From positions 943,287 through 1,007,286 of the forward strand of contig CAXIPT010000010.1 of the NCBI GenBank assembly GCA_964030475.1: DNA of 64,000 bases. Reading direction: 5' to 3'. Below are positions 45,501-56,305 of the stretch, piece after piece. The notes under the pieces were generated by a model that saw nothing but the letters and a program-made list of their open reading frames with translations, was not told the DNA's origin and made no database searches. The stretch comes from Tethya wilhelma (taxonomy: Eukaryota; Porifera; Demospongiae; Tethyida; Tethyidae). The position numbers were made by a program, and so were the translations under genes. Every line of letters begins with the position of its first letter. The first letter of the stretch is position 1.

Positions 45501-47243
45501 TTATACAATTACTGCAAACAATAAAGCCATGCACTATAGCTCTTGAGTCTATCACACAATCTTATCATAAAATCAACTGAGACATGCAAATGGATGAATC
45601 TATTGTAATACATATAAAAATAGTTACCGGTTTCTATTTTCTTTTCTTCAGTTTGCTGGATACGCCGTGAAGCAGCAACATCTTGGATCAGTTTCAGTTT
45701 AGTGGCCGAGTTCTCCAAGTTTCTTTCGGCTGGCATTGTTGCAACTAGTTGCTCCACAACTCGATTCGCTGATGGTCGTTCTTTGGGATCATTACTGAGA
45801 CACTGTACTAAGAGCTTCACCAAGCCATGTCTTCTCCCCAGATCTGCATACAACATCGATAATACGTTGTCACGGCGCTCAACTTCAGAACGGGTGATGA
45901 CTTTTCTAGCTCCTGACTTGGAATCATTGTACGTGGCAGCTTTGAGCTCTGGAAACTGACGGGAAAGAGTAAAAATGGCCAAATTGCCATACGAAAACAT
46001 ATCAAGAGCAGTTGAATACTCTGCAGATTCATCGGCTGCTTCAGGCGGGACGTACACAAAGTCTCTCGGAGTCTTCATCATTGCTGCAGCCGCTTTGCCA
46101 GATTGAAATCTTATAATTCTGGCCGTACCAATATCGGTGATTTTAGCGACCATGGCTGAAGTTAGGAGAACGTTTCGAGCAGTTAGATCATGATGGATGA
46201 CAGGGGGAGTTTGTGTATGTAGGAAAAGGAGCCCTTTAGAAACATCGTGAAGAAAAGAGAACTTTCCATCAAAGGGTATGCTTATGGCTTTGTTTTCAAG
46301 CAGCTCGTCGAGACTCATGAGCAGTCGTTCCATGAGAAGCATGGGAAGACGAGAACCTGACAGGTAGCAGATGCCGAAGAACTGGACGATGTGAGGGTGA
46401 CAAAGACGTCTGAGAAGAGCACATTCTTTCAGAAAGCTTTGACCAATCCTTTGTTGCTACATGAATGTGGATGAAGTGGAAATTGCTCTGATACTAATTA
46501 ATATTTGGGATTTGGAATTTGATGCAATAATACTGAGTAACTCAATGATGTTGAGCAAAAGAAGCATACACATGTTATGCTATGGACCAATTGATAATAT
46601 GGTCTGTTAACATGGCAAGGGGTGGCAACTGCCAATCACTTAGTACTTGCACACGCGACCGCGGTCAAGATGACGGTCAACTGTCAAAAATGAAATTTTA
46701 GTGGAGATCAACGGTCAAAATGAATTTCAGAACGGTCAAAATTGGTAATGGTTGTTACTGAGGACGTAATAACAGTCAAGCGCGAAATTCAACGTTTGGT
46801 CAACAGTCAAAATCAAGTTTTAGCAATGGTCAACGGTCAAAATGGAAATTTAAATGGTCAAGATCTTGACTGCGCTGCGGGCTGCGGGTGCAAGTCGCAT
46901 ACTATAAAGTTGCCACCCCTTTCCATGGTGATGTATGATTGGTTTTTAACCTGATTACCCATAGCTAGTACGGAAATGAGGTCCTGGTCCTATAAATGCA
47001 CCTCACCAAAGGCTACCCTTATAGTCAACTTTAGCATCTTACCTCTTGGGGCGTGGCTGATCTAATCAACGTCTCGTGTACCTTCTTTGCTGCACAAATG
47101 GCTCCAGCTATACGCACTTCTTCCACGACTCCATAAGCTCCATTGCCTAGCTGTACACCGGTTGACTCCACATTTCTTATAACAAAGGGATCCAACTCTG
47201 AAGCAAGAGGATGGCTCTCTCCACGACTAGCCGATTGACCCAT
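42600..47243 (-). CDS. Kinase-CARD-ankyrin protein
   Basis: Exons: 47243-47043 (true ATG), 46456-45628, 45477-45187, 44941-44121, then 43792-43694, 43582-43484, 43214-43116 and 42698-42600; phases agree. The kinase has a Gly loop GNGAYGVV, lysine in CAAKKV, catalytic loop HHDLTARN, DIG where DFG is usual, and PPEA. The Asp, Asn and Lys are kept, so activity is likely. The order kinase then CARD (LRKNLSFLYHHL, LILTPAEADAI-like start, LGLVGILIMLGKKG) recalls RIPK2, and the ankyrin tail recalls RIPK4. Exon 44941-44121 encodes a helical region and a compact domain I cannot name. Each of the last three exons is exactly 99 nt and holds one ankyrin repeat (GLTALHLASENGHEKIVEIL); 43792-43694 is a weak 99-nt repeat. 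The N-terminal MGQS could be myristoylated. No final exon or stop is visible past 42600. Confidence 0.87.
42806..43078. repeat. TTAAAGGAACTGTGT-family miniature element, copy 3
   Basis: It has tips TTAAAGGAATTGTGT and inverse AGAGTTCCTTTAA. It lies in an ankyrin-gene intron. Confidence 0.75.
45040..45125 (+). repeat. tRNA-derived SINE head
   Basis: CTAGTAGCTCAGTAGTAACA resembles a pol III A box region of a tRNA, and GGATTTGAATCCCAGCTA resembles a B box. The cloverleaf pairing is poor, so this is a SINE relic, not a tRNA gene. It sits in a kinase-gene intron. Related stretches lie in reverse at 12650-12725, 15125-15215 and 60945-61050. Confidence 0.65.
46617..46922. repeat. Miniature element with GGTCAA/GACCGCGGTC motifs
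   Basis: Inverted ends AAGGGGTGGCAACTG and AGTTGCCACCCCTT. The interior has repeated AACGGTCAAAATG units. It belongs to the 51882-52167 family and lies in intron 1 of the kinase gene. Confidence 0.8.
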
Positions 47244-47669
47244 AACTGCATAATTTTTAATAGCATGTCACACCCACAGCTTCAGCTCAGTCACGTTATC
47301 ATCATGTGACCGTCGTAGTCCTATACGGCTGCATGCGGCCGTTCAAAGAAACTGCGCATAGCGCATGCGCACTGCACGTACCGCGCATGCAGCTCTGCCG
47401 ACGTCGACGGCCCAACAGCCATACGTGAATACTAGTAATCACATGCTTTGCAACCGAGCTTATAACGAGCTAATTAAATGTGACTCATAATCAGTATAAC
47501 CAACAACTACTTTCTTTAACAACTTCAATTCAGTATTAGGATTGTACAAATTGCACAGACCAGAAAATCTGTATGTGTATATATAGTCAAGTCCCTACAT
47601 TATACAATAATTATGTACAATTATACAATCTTTTCAGACTCCTAGCTCCATCTGCTCATGGTTGCAAAC

Positions 47670-48095
47670 TCATTGGCTTTTGCCAGGAGGAGGAATAAAC
47701 TCATAGGCTTTGCCAGGAGGAGGAATGAACTCATCAGCTTTGCCAGGAGGAGGAATAAACTCATCAGCTTTGCCAGGAGGAGGAATGAACTCATCAGCTT
47801 TGCCAGGAGGAGGAATATATATAAACTCATTGGCTTTGCCAGGAGGAGGAATGAACTCATTGGCTTTGCCAGGAGGAGGAATGAACTCATAGGCTTTGCC
47901 AGGAGGAGGAATGAACTCATCAGCTTTGCCAGGAGGAGGAATGAACTCATCGGCTTTGCCAGGAGGAGGAATAGCTCTTGCCTCACGGTTGTTGTACTCA
48001 GAAGAAGCTCTTGGTTTGGCCTCAGATTGCAGTGGATTAGTAGCTATTACAATAGCCATTAAAAGCATCACACATGGTTTGAGATACAGGTACAT
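47670..48095 (-). CDS. Secreted protein with ten PPPGKADEF repeats
   Basis: A true ATG at 48095 starts a signal peptide (MLLMAIVIATNPLQSEA) followed by a short spacer with basic residues and ten copies of a ten-residue unit, IPPPGKADEF, with Asp/Tyr/Asn variation and one IY insertion. A single exon suffices. The last unit runs off frame: an extra A in the AAA of GGCAAAGCC turns the following sequence into an early TGA. Each unit contains Gly-Lys, the amidation-plus-cleavage signal of peptide precursors, so it could release short amidated peptides. Only single lysines, not dibasic sites, are present, so it could equally be a structural repeat protein. No family recognised. Confidence 0.7.
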   Translation of the reverse strand: MYLYLKPCVMLLMAIVIATNPLQSEAKPRASSEYNNREARAIPPPGKADEFIPPPGKADEFIPPPGKAYEFIPPPGKANEFIPPPGKANEFIYIPPPGKADEFIPPPGKADEFIPPPGKADEFIPPPGKAYEFIPPPGKSQ

Positions 48096-49695
48096 GTTCA
48101 CAATTGTTTCCGAGAAACTAGCTCTTTTGAAGTACGTTCTTCACTCAACCGTTATAGCTTGCTTGATGCTTGTCGCTCACTGTATTGATCCGCTGTACGT
48201 TGTTAAGTAGATGAACAAAAATATTTGCCCTTTATGTAGACACTCACATCATCACATGTCTAGACATGTACACTTGCATGCTTCCTGTATTTGTGATTTT
48301 GGCTAACTTAGGATTGCAATTCCGTAGAAATAGGAAATAAAATTTAAACCCTATAATTATTACTGCTATAGCTTTGGCTTCCCAAGTTATTGTATTATTG
48401 TTATTATCAATGATCAGTGGCTTGCATACATGGTTCCTTTGTTGTTATTGTTACTGCATGTCTTGCATTGATCCTTAAGCCATGCGGCATGCATTGACAT
48501 CTGTTCAGTATACCTCGATCTTCTATAGTCAACAATGCATGGTTTTATACCCATGCATGGAAACCATGATTTGTTGACTAATATTATACCTATATAATTA
48601 TGTACCTATGAAAATTGAAAATAGATGTCCTCACTTCACAAATTCACATCACACACAATCACTTCACAAATTCACATGCATGCATGCGTGCACATGCACA
48701 TACAAAACCAAACCAAAAATTCCTTCATCTGTATGGACACAGAGTTATAAATACAAGCACAAATATATGATACAAGCAATGCCTATATAGCTGCATGACT
48801 AAGCCCACTTCAGCATGTACAAGATAGGTGCCATGCCGTACAACTGTACACCTAGTCTGGCTGGCCAGACTCTTACTGTACGTACACCCTAGCGCTGGAG
48901 GGAACTGCAGATCAGTTCTCTCACCCAAGATGCACATGGTGTGGGCATGCACTTCAGGTATACTACTCACTCACACTCAGTCGAGTGATTGCATGGTGGG
49001 AAGGTATAAAATTAATGATAGATATCGACACACACAACCACTATATCTATAGCTAAGGGATCAAAAATGGCAGCATTATTAATTTTGGTTACTTCATGCA
49101 ATGCATGTGCATGTAGTGCATGTTTAGTGCTAGTGCTCTGTACTTCCATTGCAACCTCAACCAAGGGTAGTTAGTTACACCACCATGCAGATTATAATAA
49201 CACATGCATAATTATATAGTACAGTTTATAAACAACTAAGGTTGACATAAGTTCACATAATTCTGAGAATACAGGATGCTTAGTGTATTATTATCTGCTT
49301 TCCCTATAATTACCAATAAGTTGTAGCCACAGTGATTGATAAACATAAAATACCTATAAAACCTGGTATATATATATACAATTGCTTGGGAATTGGGAAT
49401 CATAGTAATGATAATGCAGGTTCCTTTGTTATTGTAACTGCATGTTTTTCATTGATCCTTAAGCCACATCCAGTCTAAACTCTGTGAAAACATGTTCATC
49501 TACGCATAATTACTAAGCAAAGCCAGTCATGATAGTATGTAAAGATAACCATACTACACTATAGTAACTATACTATACATTAATTTTATATATTAAATTA
49601 ATACATGTAAGCGCCACATGCAGTACATAATTGCAATAAAACCGACTGTTGTTTAATCATATGATAATAGACAGAATTTTGTGTTTGAAAGAACT
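48096..49695. other. Intergenic stretch
   Basis: AT-rich, with a TATACCTC-type palindrome near 48530-48570 (AACAATGCATGG, CCATGCATGG). No exon supported. Confidence 0.5.
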
Positions 49696-50197
49696 TTACA
49701 ACTTTACATACATACTATACTTTCGTCGCCATGTACGAACACAGCACAATAAAAACAAAACAGCTACAACAACACTAACACAAACAGCAGTTAGAAGCAA
49801 TGATCCGAAAATCAAAGCGTAAATATTCCACAAAATTCGATCCACAGTGTATTCAACATCAACATGCGTTGGAGGGCGATCAGAATCATCATCCACGTCA
49901 ACGTACACTAACACACAAGTCTGTAAAGCTTCACTGTTGCTGAGTTCTTTGACAATTTCCAAGCTACAAGTACTAGAGTCAGGGTTGATGACGCAGACAG
50001 GTGAGGCATAGTCAGTCTGTGAGTAGAAGTAGTGATGGATGCGATAGTTGTATTGGAAGTAGACCTGTGTGTTGGGAGGGTCGAGACTGATCCCAACGAA
50101 ATAGTAACCTGTTGTTGGAATCGAGAAATCGACGATTGACGAGAATGGAGAGTGGGTCCTATTCTTGGTGTAAGGGATGGTTCGGATGATTACATTG

Positions 50198-50231
<34 letters not shown>

Positions 50232-53200
50232 AAACAGTCATGCAGGTATTTAGCTTTTAACACACTGGGCCTAGAGTTGCAAAAACAAACAAAAAAAAGA
50301 GTGGTAAAGGTCACCAAAATCAATAGTAGCAAGGCTAATACAGCTCCAAATTTTGCATACTTCTTTCTACATTATACATGTACAGCAGAAGATACATGCT
50401 AATTAAAACATTGCAATTCATAAAATTAATTTTCACTATAAAAGTGGTAAAGCAAATAGGTAGGAAAATTCTGGAGCTAAAGGTTATAGTGACAAAAAAG
50501 TACATGTAGAATCCATTCCTTGTAAGACCATAATATTATGCAGCAGCAACAAGTAGTGTCCCTTACCATTCATGAGTATTTCTCCTTTTTCAAAGTTCAC
50601 ATAAGTGCTCCAGGTATCACTCCTAGACAGTCCCACCGTGATGGTAGCATCAGGATTGGTCGTATTGATGATAGTAAGGTTTATATGCAGTGTTGATTCA
50701 TCGATATAGTTAGCTGGCGGTACCAGCGTAAAGATCCCGTGTGAAGTGTGAAGTGCTGACGTCGATGATAAGACAAAGTCTCGCTCGTTTGTTACTAAAT
50801 CTCGACAAGGTGTCGTGTAGAGTAAAATATCATTTGTGTCTTCGTCTCGATCGTAGAGGGCAGTCTTTGCGACAGTGACTTTATCGAACCAAAATGGATT
50901 TATTTGTTCTAGTAGGATTGTGTTGGTGGGTAGTATGCTGATTATATTGTGCCTTGATTTGGGTAGGATCATAGCGACAGTGAATGTGGAGCTAAACAGT
51001 GATATGAAGAATATAGAGATGAAACTGATGCAGGCGACTTTACAACCACAGAATAGTCTTAGTTGAATACACACAGAAGATACTGCATATCAAGAATAAA
51101 ATATGTACGAATTATATTAATGCTGACCTTAACTTCATTGCACAGTGTTAATTAAAAATGGAGTATAAATTGGCACGCTTTTTGCCGGGGTAGTTTATAA
51201 AGCACACATGTTCACAGGGAAATAGTAACCAATTATTCTATATTCTCCTCTAAATGGAGTCTGAAGCTATGATAGATTTACAACTTACAGATTGAAGTGT
51301 ACATAACTAGGTACCAATAATCAACTATTACTGTATGTATATTATACAAGTAGAACAGACAAGTAAAAAAACAACATTGGAACACATTCCTGTGTCTCAT
51401 TACATTTCCAATGTTTTTTCTTGTTTGTTTTTTTTACTCATTTTTTCATCATTCTACGAATCATATTTGAGTTTTTGAGCTTGTGTGCATGTTTATTCAT
51501 AATTTGTGTAGCCTGCTATATATTCAAGTGAAGCACATTAGTCACTTAGAGGCAGGAGCTGTATCTAGATTTACTTGTGTCCTGGCCCACATTATTATGA
51601 TAACTACATAATAAATCTAAGAAAGTATTCACTTCCTAACTATTATAGAATAGTCTGAGTGTTCAGCATCAACCAGAAATCTTCAGGTGTTGCAAAATAG
51701 CTTCAGGCAACTTGCATTCAGATTCCAAATAATGCACACTTATTTGTGTGGAAAAGGGTCATCAACTTGAATTCCCAAGTAGCTTTATGAATTATGCCTC
51801 AGCGTAGAAATTAATTGCAGCCATACGGAGAAGGCGCTTTTCGACTTGTATATAGCAACTCAATGAGAGACACGAAAAAACCAAGGGGCGGCGACTCCCA
51901 TATGCTCTGTACTTGCGGCTGCGAACGCGGTCAAGATCTTGACCTTTGTAAATTTTCATTTTGACCCTTGACCAGCGCTAAAATTTGAGCTTGACCATTG
52001 ACCGTAGTTTTTGGTATGACGTCATTTGGACGACCTTTACCAACTTTACCATTCTGAAATTCATTTTGACTGTTGACCAGCAAGAAAATTTCGCTTTGAC
52101 CGTTAACCATCATCTTGACCGCGGTCGCAGCCGCAAGTACAGAGCATATGGGAGTCGCCGCCCCTTGAAAAACTAACACCAAAAGCGGGTGAAGGCAAAG
52201 AAACCAAGTTCATTAGTTCAAGAATCAGCTTCTGGTCTCTAAGAAATGGTGCGAGAAGATAAAAGAATAAGAATAAGAATAAGATAGAGAAATTGGAGGT
52301 TTGGCATAATTATTTTTGGGTGTCAAATGCTCAGTTTTCGCATTTATTCACGATTCTTGTGTACACAGTACTACTGTACTACTCATGCACATAGACGTGA
52401 ATGATATGTTGCCTAATAAGGTGTAACAATGGTCAGTCTTTCTATTGTTGATAGAGTTCAATAAGCATTCTTAATACTTCCTTATGGTTATTGTAAGCAA
52501 TATCCCGATCAGGTGATTGTGGTTTCATGAATACTTAATTTTGCATGATATTACACATACAAAATCTGTAAACATACTGTACGTACCTCTTGCCTTACTA
52601 GTAAACGATCCTGATTCTTGTACATATTGAGAATTTATAGCTGCACAACAATCGCAATACAATATAAGTAGGGAGTAAAATGAAGAACAACAGGCATACT
52701 GTACAGCAATCATAAAAATGTCTTGCAACAATAGAAAGGTACAAACATTGTTTGTACTGACAAACAATCCAGTAGTAGAACATCACTACGGGCAACTTCA
52801 TGCACATGATTTCACGTATACCAGGTTCTCTCTGCATTCCTATTTTTCAGCATGTAATTTGGAGGGAGAGATCCTAAAGTCCATCTGGTTTGAGAATGCC
52901 GGTAGAAAAACTTGAATAACTTTCTAAATATCCAACCGATTTCAAAATTTCAAGCACCATTGGAAAGCGCTCGATCTTCCCGTTCTTTTGGTTGCTTTTT
53001 CAGCTTCCTACGCCTTACCAATCAAAAGTTAGCTATTTGGCCCATAGAAAAAGTATGGTTATGAATCTCATTAATTCACTTCCGGCGGCATTCTCAAACC
53101 AGATCGACATTAGGAACTAGGATAATGTAGGCAATGGTTAGGCTATTTCCCAGGTCACTCCCCACTGTACTCTGCAATGGAGTGTAGTTGTGCATAAAAA

Positions 53201-55343
53201 GTAGGAGGAACAGCAACCAACACTGACCCTGTTGAATATCTAGACCACAACCCACAAGCAGTGATTGTAGACATGGAAACCAGACAGCAAGGCCCTGATC
53301 TTGAACTTTTGGACAATAAGGTAGTATGAGAAAGTGTTTCAAAGAAGCCCCTAAACCATCTAACTTTCCCTGGAAGGCTGTTGTGAAAACTACAAACTAC
53401 ATTAAGTAAACATTTCACAGTAAAATCTCTTTATGGGCATAACCACACATTATAAAAATATACCAGACTCAAATAGGCTAGTTTGATAGAAAGCTGTACA
53501 AACTGATATTGTTTATGTTTCAGTTCTTATAGAAGATGCAATGATCTAGCCCATATACAGTACTTACAATACATTAAATTATGAAAATGCACAAATACAC
53601 ACAAACACATATTGCACAATGTCATGTAATCAATACAGTACAAGCTATTGGATGTGATCAACTTACATTGACGTGTAGGAACTATAGAGTCTGTTCCAGG
53701 ACTTACAAATAAAGCATTATGGACATCATTATTTTGTGCCTGAACCGGTACACCTATACGAGTAGATAATACAAACTATCAGTCACTTGCTAATTGTTTA
53801 TTGGGAACTCAAAATAAACAAACGTTCATACTGTACACATGTGTTATTTAACTAAAATAAGTAAGGTAGTCTCTGACTTCCAGGCTTCTCCTTCACGAAT
53901 CATTTCTTTCGAAAATAAGCATAAAGAGAGACTTGAATACAAGATAGCAAAGGAGGAGCCTAGGATTAGAATGAGGCCATAACCAAGGTATAATTATGTG
54001 ATCATGGAACAAGAACCACATGACTACCCTATACGTAGTACCACTCAGTGGGTACATATGACTAGCATACATGATGAACACTGATTTACACACATGCACA
54101 GCTATACAGAAAGAATGTTGTGAGGTCAGAAACCACATGGCTGTAATAGTTGCACTGTAGACCATATACTGTACTATGATACTATTATATATATATTATA
54201 CGCATTCTTACATAGTTGTTACTAATTGAGCTGATCACATAGAGAACTAGGTTAGCGACTTAGCTTCTTGCAACCAGTATCTTGTTTACATTCCAACAGC
54301 ATAGCTGAAGAGCCTTCTATTGTATATACACTACCGTAATGTATATGTTAAAGATGTGTACTAAATAGAAACATAATTTGTAATACAGCTACACGGTTTG
54401 GCATTCTTTAGTGAAACCTTGAACAAAAGGACTTGTACACTACCATGTTCTGTTCCACCAGGCTAAAGGTGTTTCATTGACTACCTGACTACTTACACTA
54501 GAGCTGTCAGACTATCCTTAAGCCAAATAGAGTCATGTTTGTGTGACCACTGATGTCAAACAGTGATATCATCTTTGTATGCTTGTAATTTAATATGTTC
54601 CTTGTACAAACAAACTTCAGTCACCAGTCATGAATTTATCTTTTCCATACTGAGTATGACACAAATTATATCCAGTATCATAGGTTATCAAGATTTTAGA
54701 GTGCTATAATTATAATACCATCATTCTATCAAGCTAGTAGAGCTTTACCTCTTTGTGTGCTTTCTTTAGGGTCATTCACTCTTCCTTCAGCTACCACTGA
54801 GTGTATTTCATTCAGACTGTTGTAGGCTTTACTTCTACTCGTCCCGTACACAATAGTAGAGTTACCGGCTCCTGTAGCTTCTCTAGAAGTTGTCTGCAAG
54901 GAGAGAAGTGCGTCTTCACTTTCATCCATGTTTCTGTTTNCTGCACAATCAGCTTCAGAGTCTTTGTCCTTTTCAACCGGCAGTACGGCATACACCTCCC
55001 TGCATCCACGAGGCTCCATTAACAACATCTGACAGAGTTGGTTGAGATTTTGTCGAACGTAATGAGACTTTTCCAAAATAGTTGCTCCAGGGATTGGGGG
55101 GAACCCTGCAAAAAGTTATCAATTTGAATATACATGCATGCAACTAATCAGTGACAACAGTTACATGTCATCTATACGTACCGTGAGTCTAATAACATTA
55201 TGACAAACTAGATAATGTTATATAACCATTATAGACTATTAATAGTATGACACGATCAAAAAATAGCGGCTACCTGATTCAATGATTCTTGTTTTGTGCC
55301 CCAAATGCATCTCAACAGTCCTTATCCTTCTTGAATGTGCCAT
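49696..55343 (-). CDS. Two-pass membrane protein with racemase-like N-terminus (chimeric model)
   Basis: Exons: 55343-55274 (ATG), 55105-54749, 53753-53667, 52640-52587, 51082-50567 and a last exon from about 50160 to 49696 (stop). Junctions before the last are all phase 1. Exon 1 and the first half of exon 2 match exons 1 and 2 of the proline-racemase enzyme at 56306 (RTVEMHLGH, GFPPIPGATILEK, MEPRGCREV) but stop before the catalytic Cys exon. The second half is a Ser/Thr-rich linker. Later exons are linkers, then TM1 (CISFISIFFISLFSSTF), an ectodomain with several N-glycosylation sequons, TM2 (ALIFGSLLLTAVCVSVVVAVLFLL) and a basic tail. The last acceptor is hidden by a TG run at about 50199-50230. 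An n at 54940 lies exactly where the racemase part ends, so the chimera may be an assembly join. The ectodomain differs from copies A, B and D. Confidence 0.6.
50199..50230. repeat. TG microsatellite at an exon border
   Basis: The TG run replaces the expected acceptor region of the terminal exon, so its start cannot be read with certainty. Confidence 0.9.
51882..52167. repeat. 286-bp element with long inverted ends
   Basis: CAAGGGGCGGCGACTCCCAT at the left and the inverse ATGGGAGTCGCCGCCCCTTG at the right. It includes GTCAAGATCTTGACC and other GGTCAA repeats. It lies in an intron of the gene at 49696-55343. Confidence 0.9.
52875..53112. repeat. CCATCTGGTTTGAGAATGCC-family element, copy 3
   Basis: Same ends and body as 22508-22746 and 40956-41193; intronic here. 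Confidence 0.85.
53113..53666. other. Intronic sequence without visible exon
   Basis: The open frames on the minus strand here have no splice borders or family resemblance. Confidence 0.4.
53754..54748. other. Intron between linker exons
   Basis: No exon or repeat family recognised. Confidence 0.4.
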
Positions 55344-56305
55344 GCTAGCAGACAATTTTCGCCGATCGATTACCGAATCAATCCTTGAAATAATATTATC
55401 TGACAAAGTCAATTAAATTTATAGACCTATTGCCAAGTAAGATATCTGTGACTGTGAGTCACGGTACGAAAACATCCCAAGGATGCTGGCCGGGCAGCTC
55501 ATGATTTCCTTATGACTCGATCGTGTTCTAAATTACTCACCTTTGTCGGCTTTGAACTTTGCCTGAATATCAGTCACCTTTTTCTCACTTCCCCCTTGCG
55601 GCCACTAATCAGTTGAAGTCAAAAACTAATTTAGTAGTGCACTGAGTGCAGGGATTGCCTCGCGCATGCATATGTATAGGCATTCTTTGAATCACAATAG
55701 CAGTATTGTTAGCTAGCAGCTAAGTGCACTGTCACAGCAGTTACTGAGCTACCTATACTTTTACCTGTTATGAGTAGTCCCATGGCATGCGATATCTCTG
55801 CCTCGCTTCCACTGTCACAGCATTGTCATAGCAACCATAGGGAACAACTTGAGAGGCTTGGCAGAAAATTTTGCTCCAGTTTTAGGATTCATAAATTTTT
55901 GTTGTTCATCTGAAAGATTCAATCCGTGTTTATTGTTAGTAACTGGGTTATAAATTAATCATACTATGGCTATACTAAGTGGCACCATGCAGGGCACCAT
56001 AATGGAGAATCCTCGTACTAGTACTACAGATAGATGTGCAACTTTAATTTGTCTGGTAACGTTCAATTGAAATTCTTTAAGCAGCTAAAAGGGACATCAA
56101 ACTTGTTTTGTTTTCGTTGCATTGACATGACATGTAAAACCCATTTGTAGTACTTTACTTATACTTGTATAGGTCTATGTTGCATTTGTAACAGTAGCTT
56201 CCTAAAAATGTTTTTTATTCAGTATCATGAATAGGGTCAACTTTGAGCATTTTCTGCTGTGTTGAACTGCCACGGTTGGACTTGCAACTATTCATTGCAA
56301 GAGTG
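55344..56305. promoter_or_regulatory. Divergent intergenic region between two racemase first exons
   Basis: About 960 bp separate the two ATG codons that read away from each other. It probably contains both promoters. I see no canonical TATA element that I could place with confidence. Confidence 0.4.

Noticed and set aside
47690..47980. Regularly spaced direct repeats that look like a CRISPR array
   Set aside because: The 30-bp units are contiguous, without unique spacers, and encode the PPPGKADEF repeats.
47658..48062. Plus-strand and alternative-frame open frames with FARRRNELI or LPGGGMNSSA repeats
   Set aside because: These are shadows of the 30-bp coding repeat; only the minus frame starting at 48095 has a signal peptide.
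53094..53418. Minus-strand open frames in the intron of the chimeric gene
   Set aside because: No splice borders or relatives, and they overlap each other in different frames.
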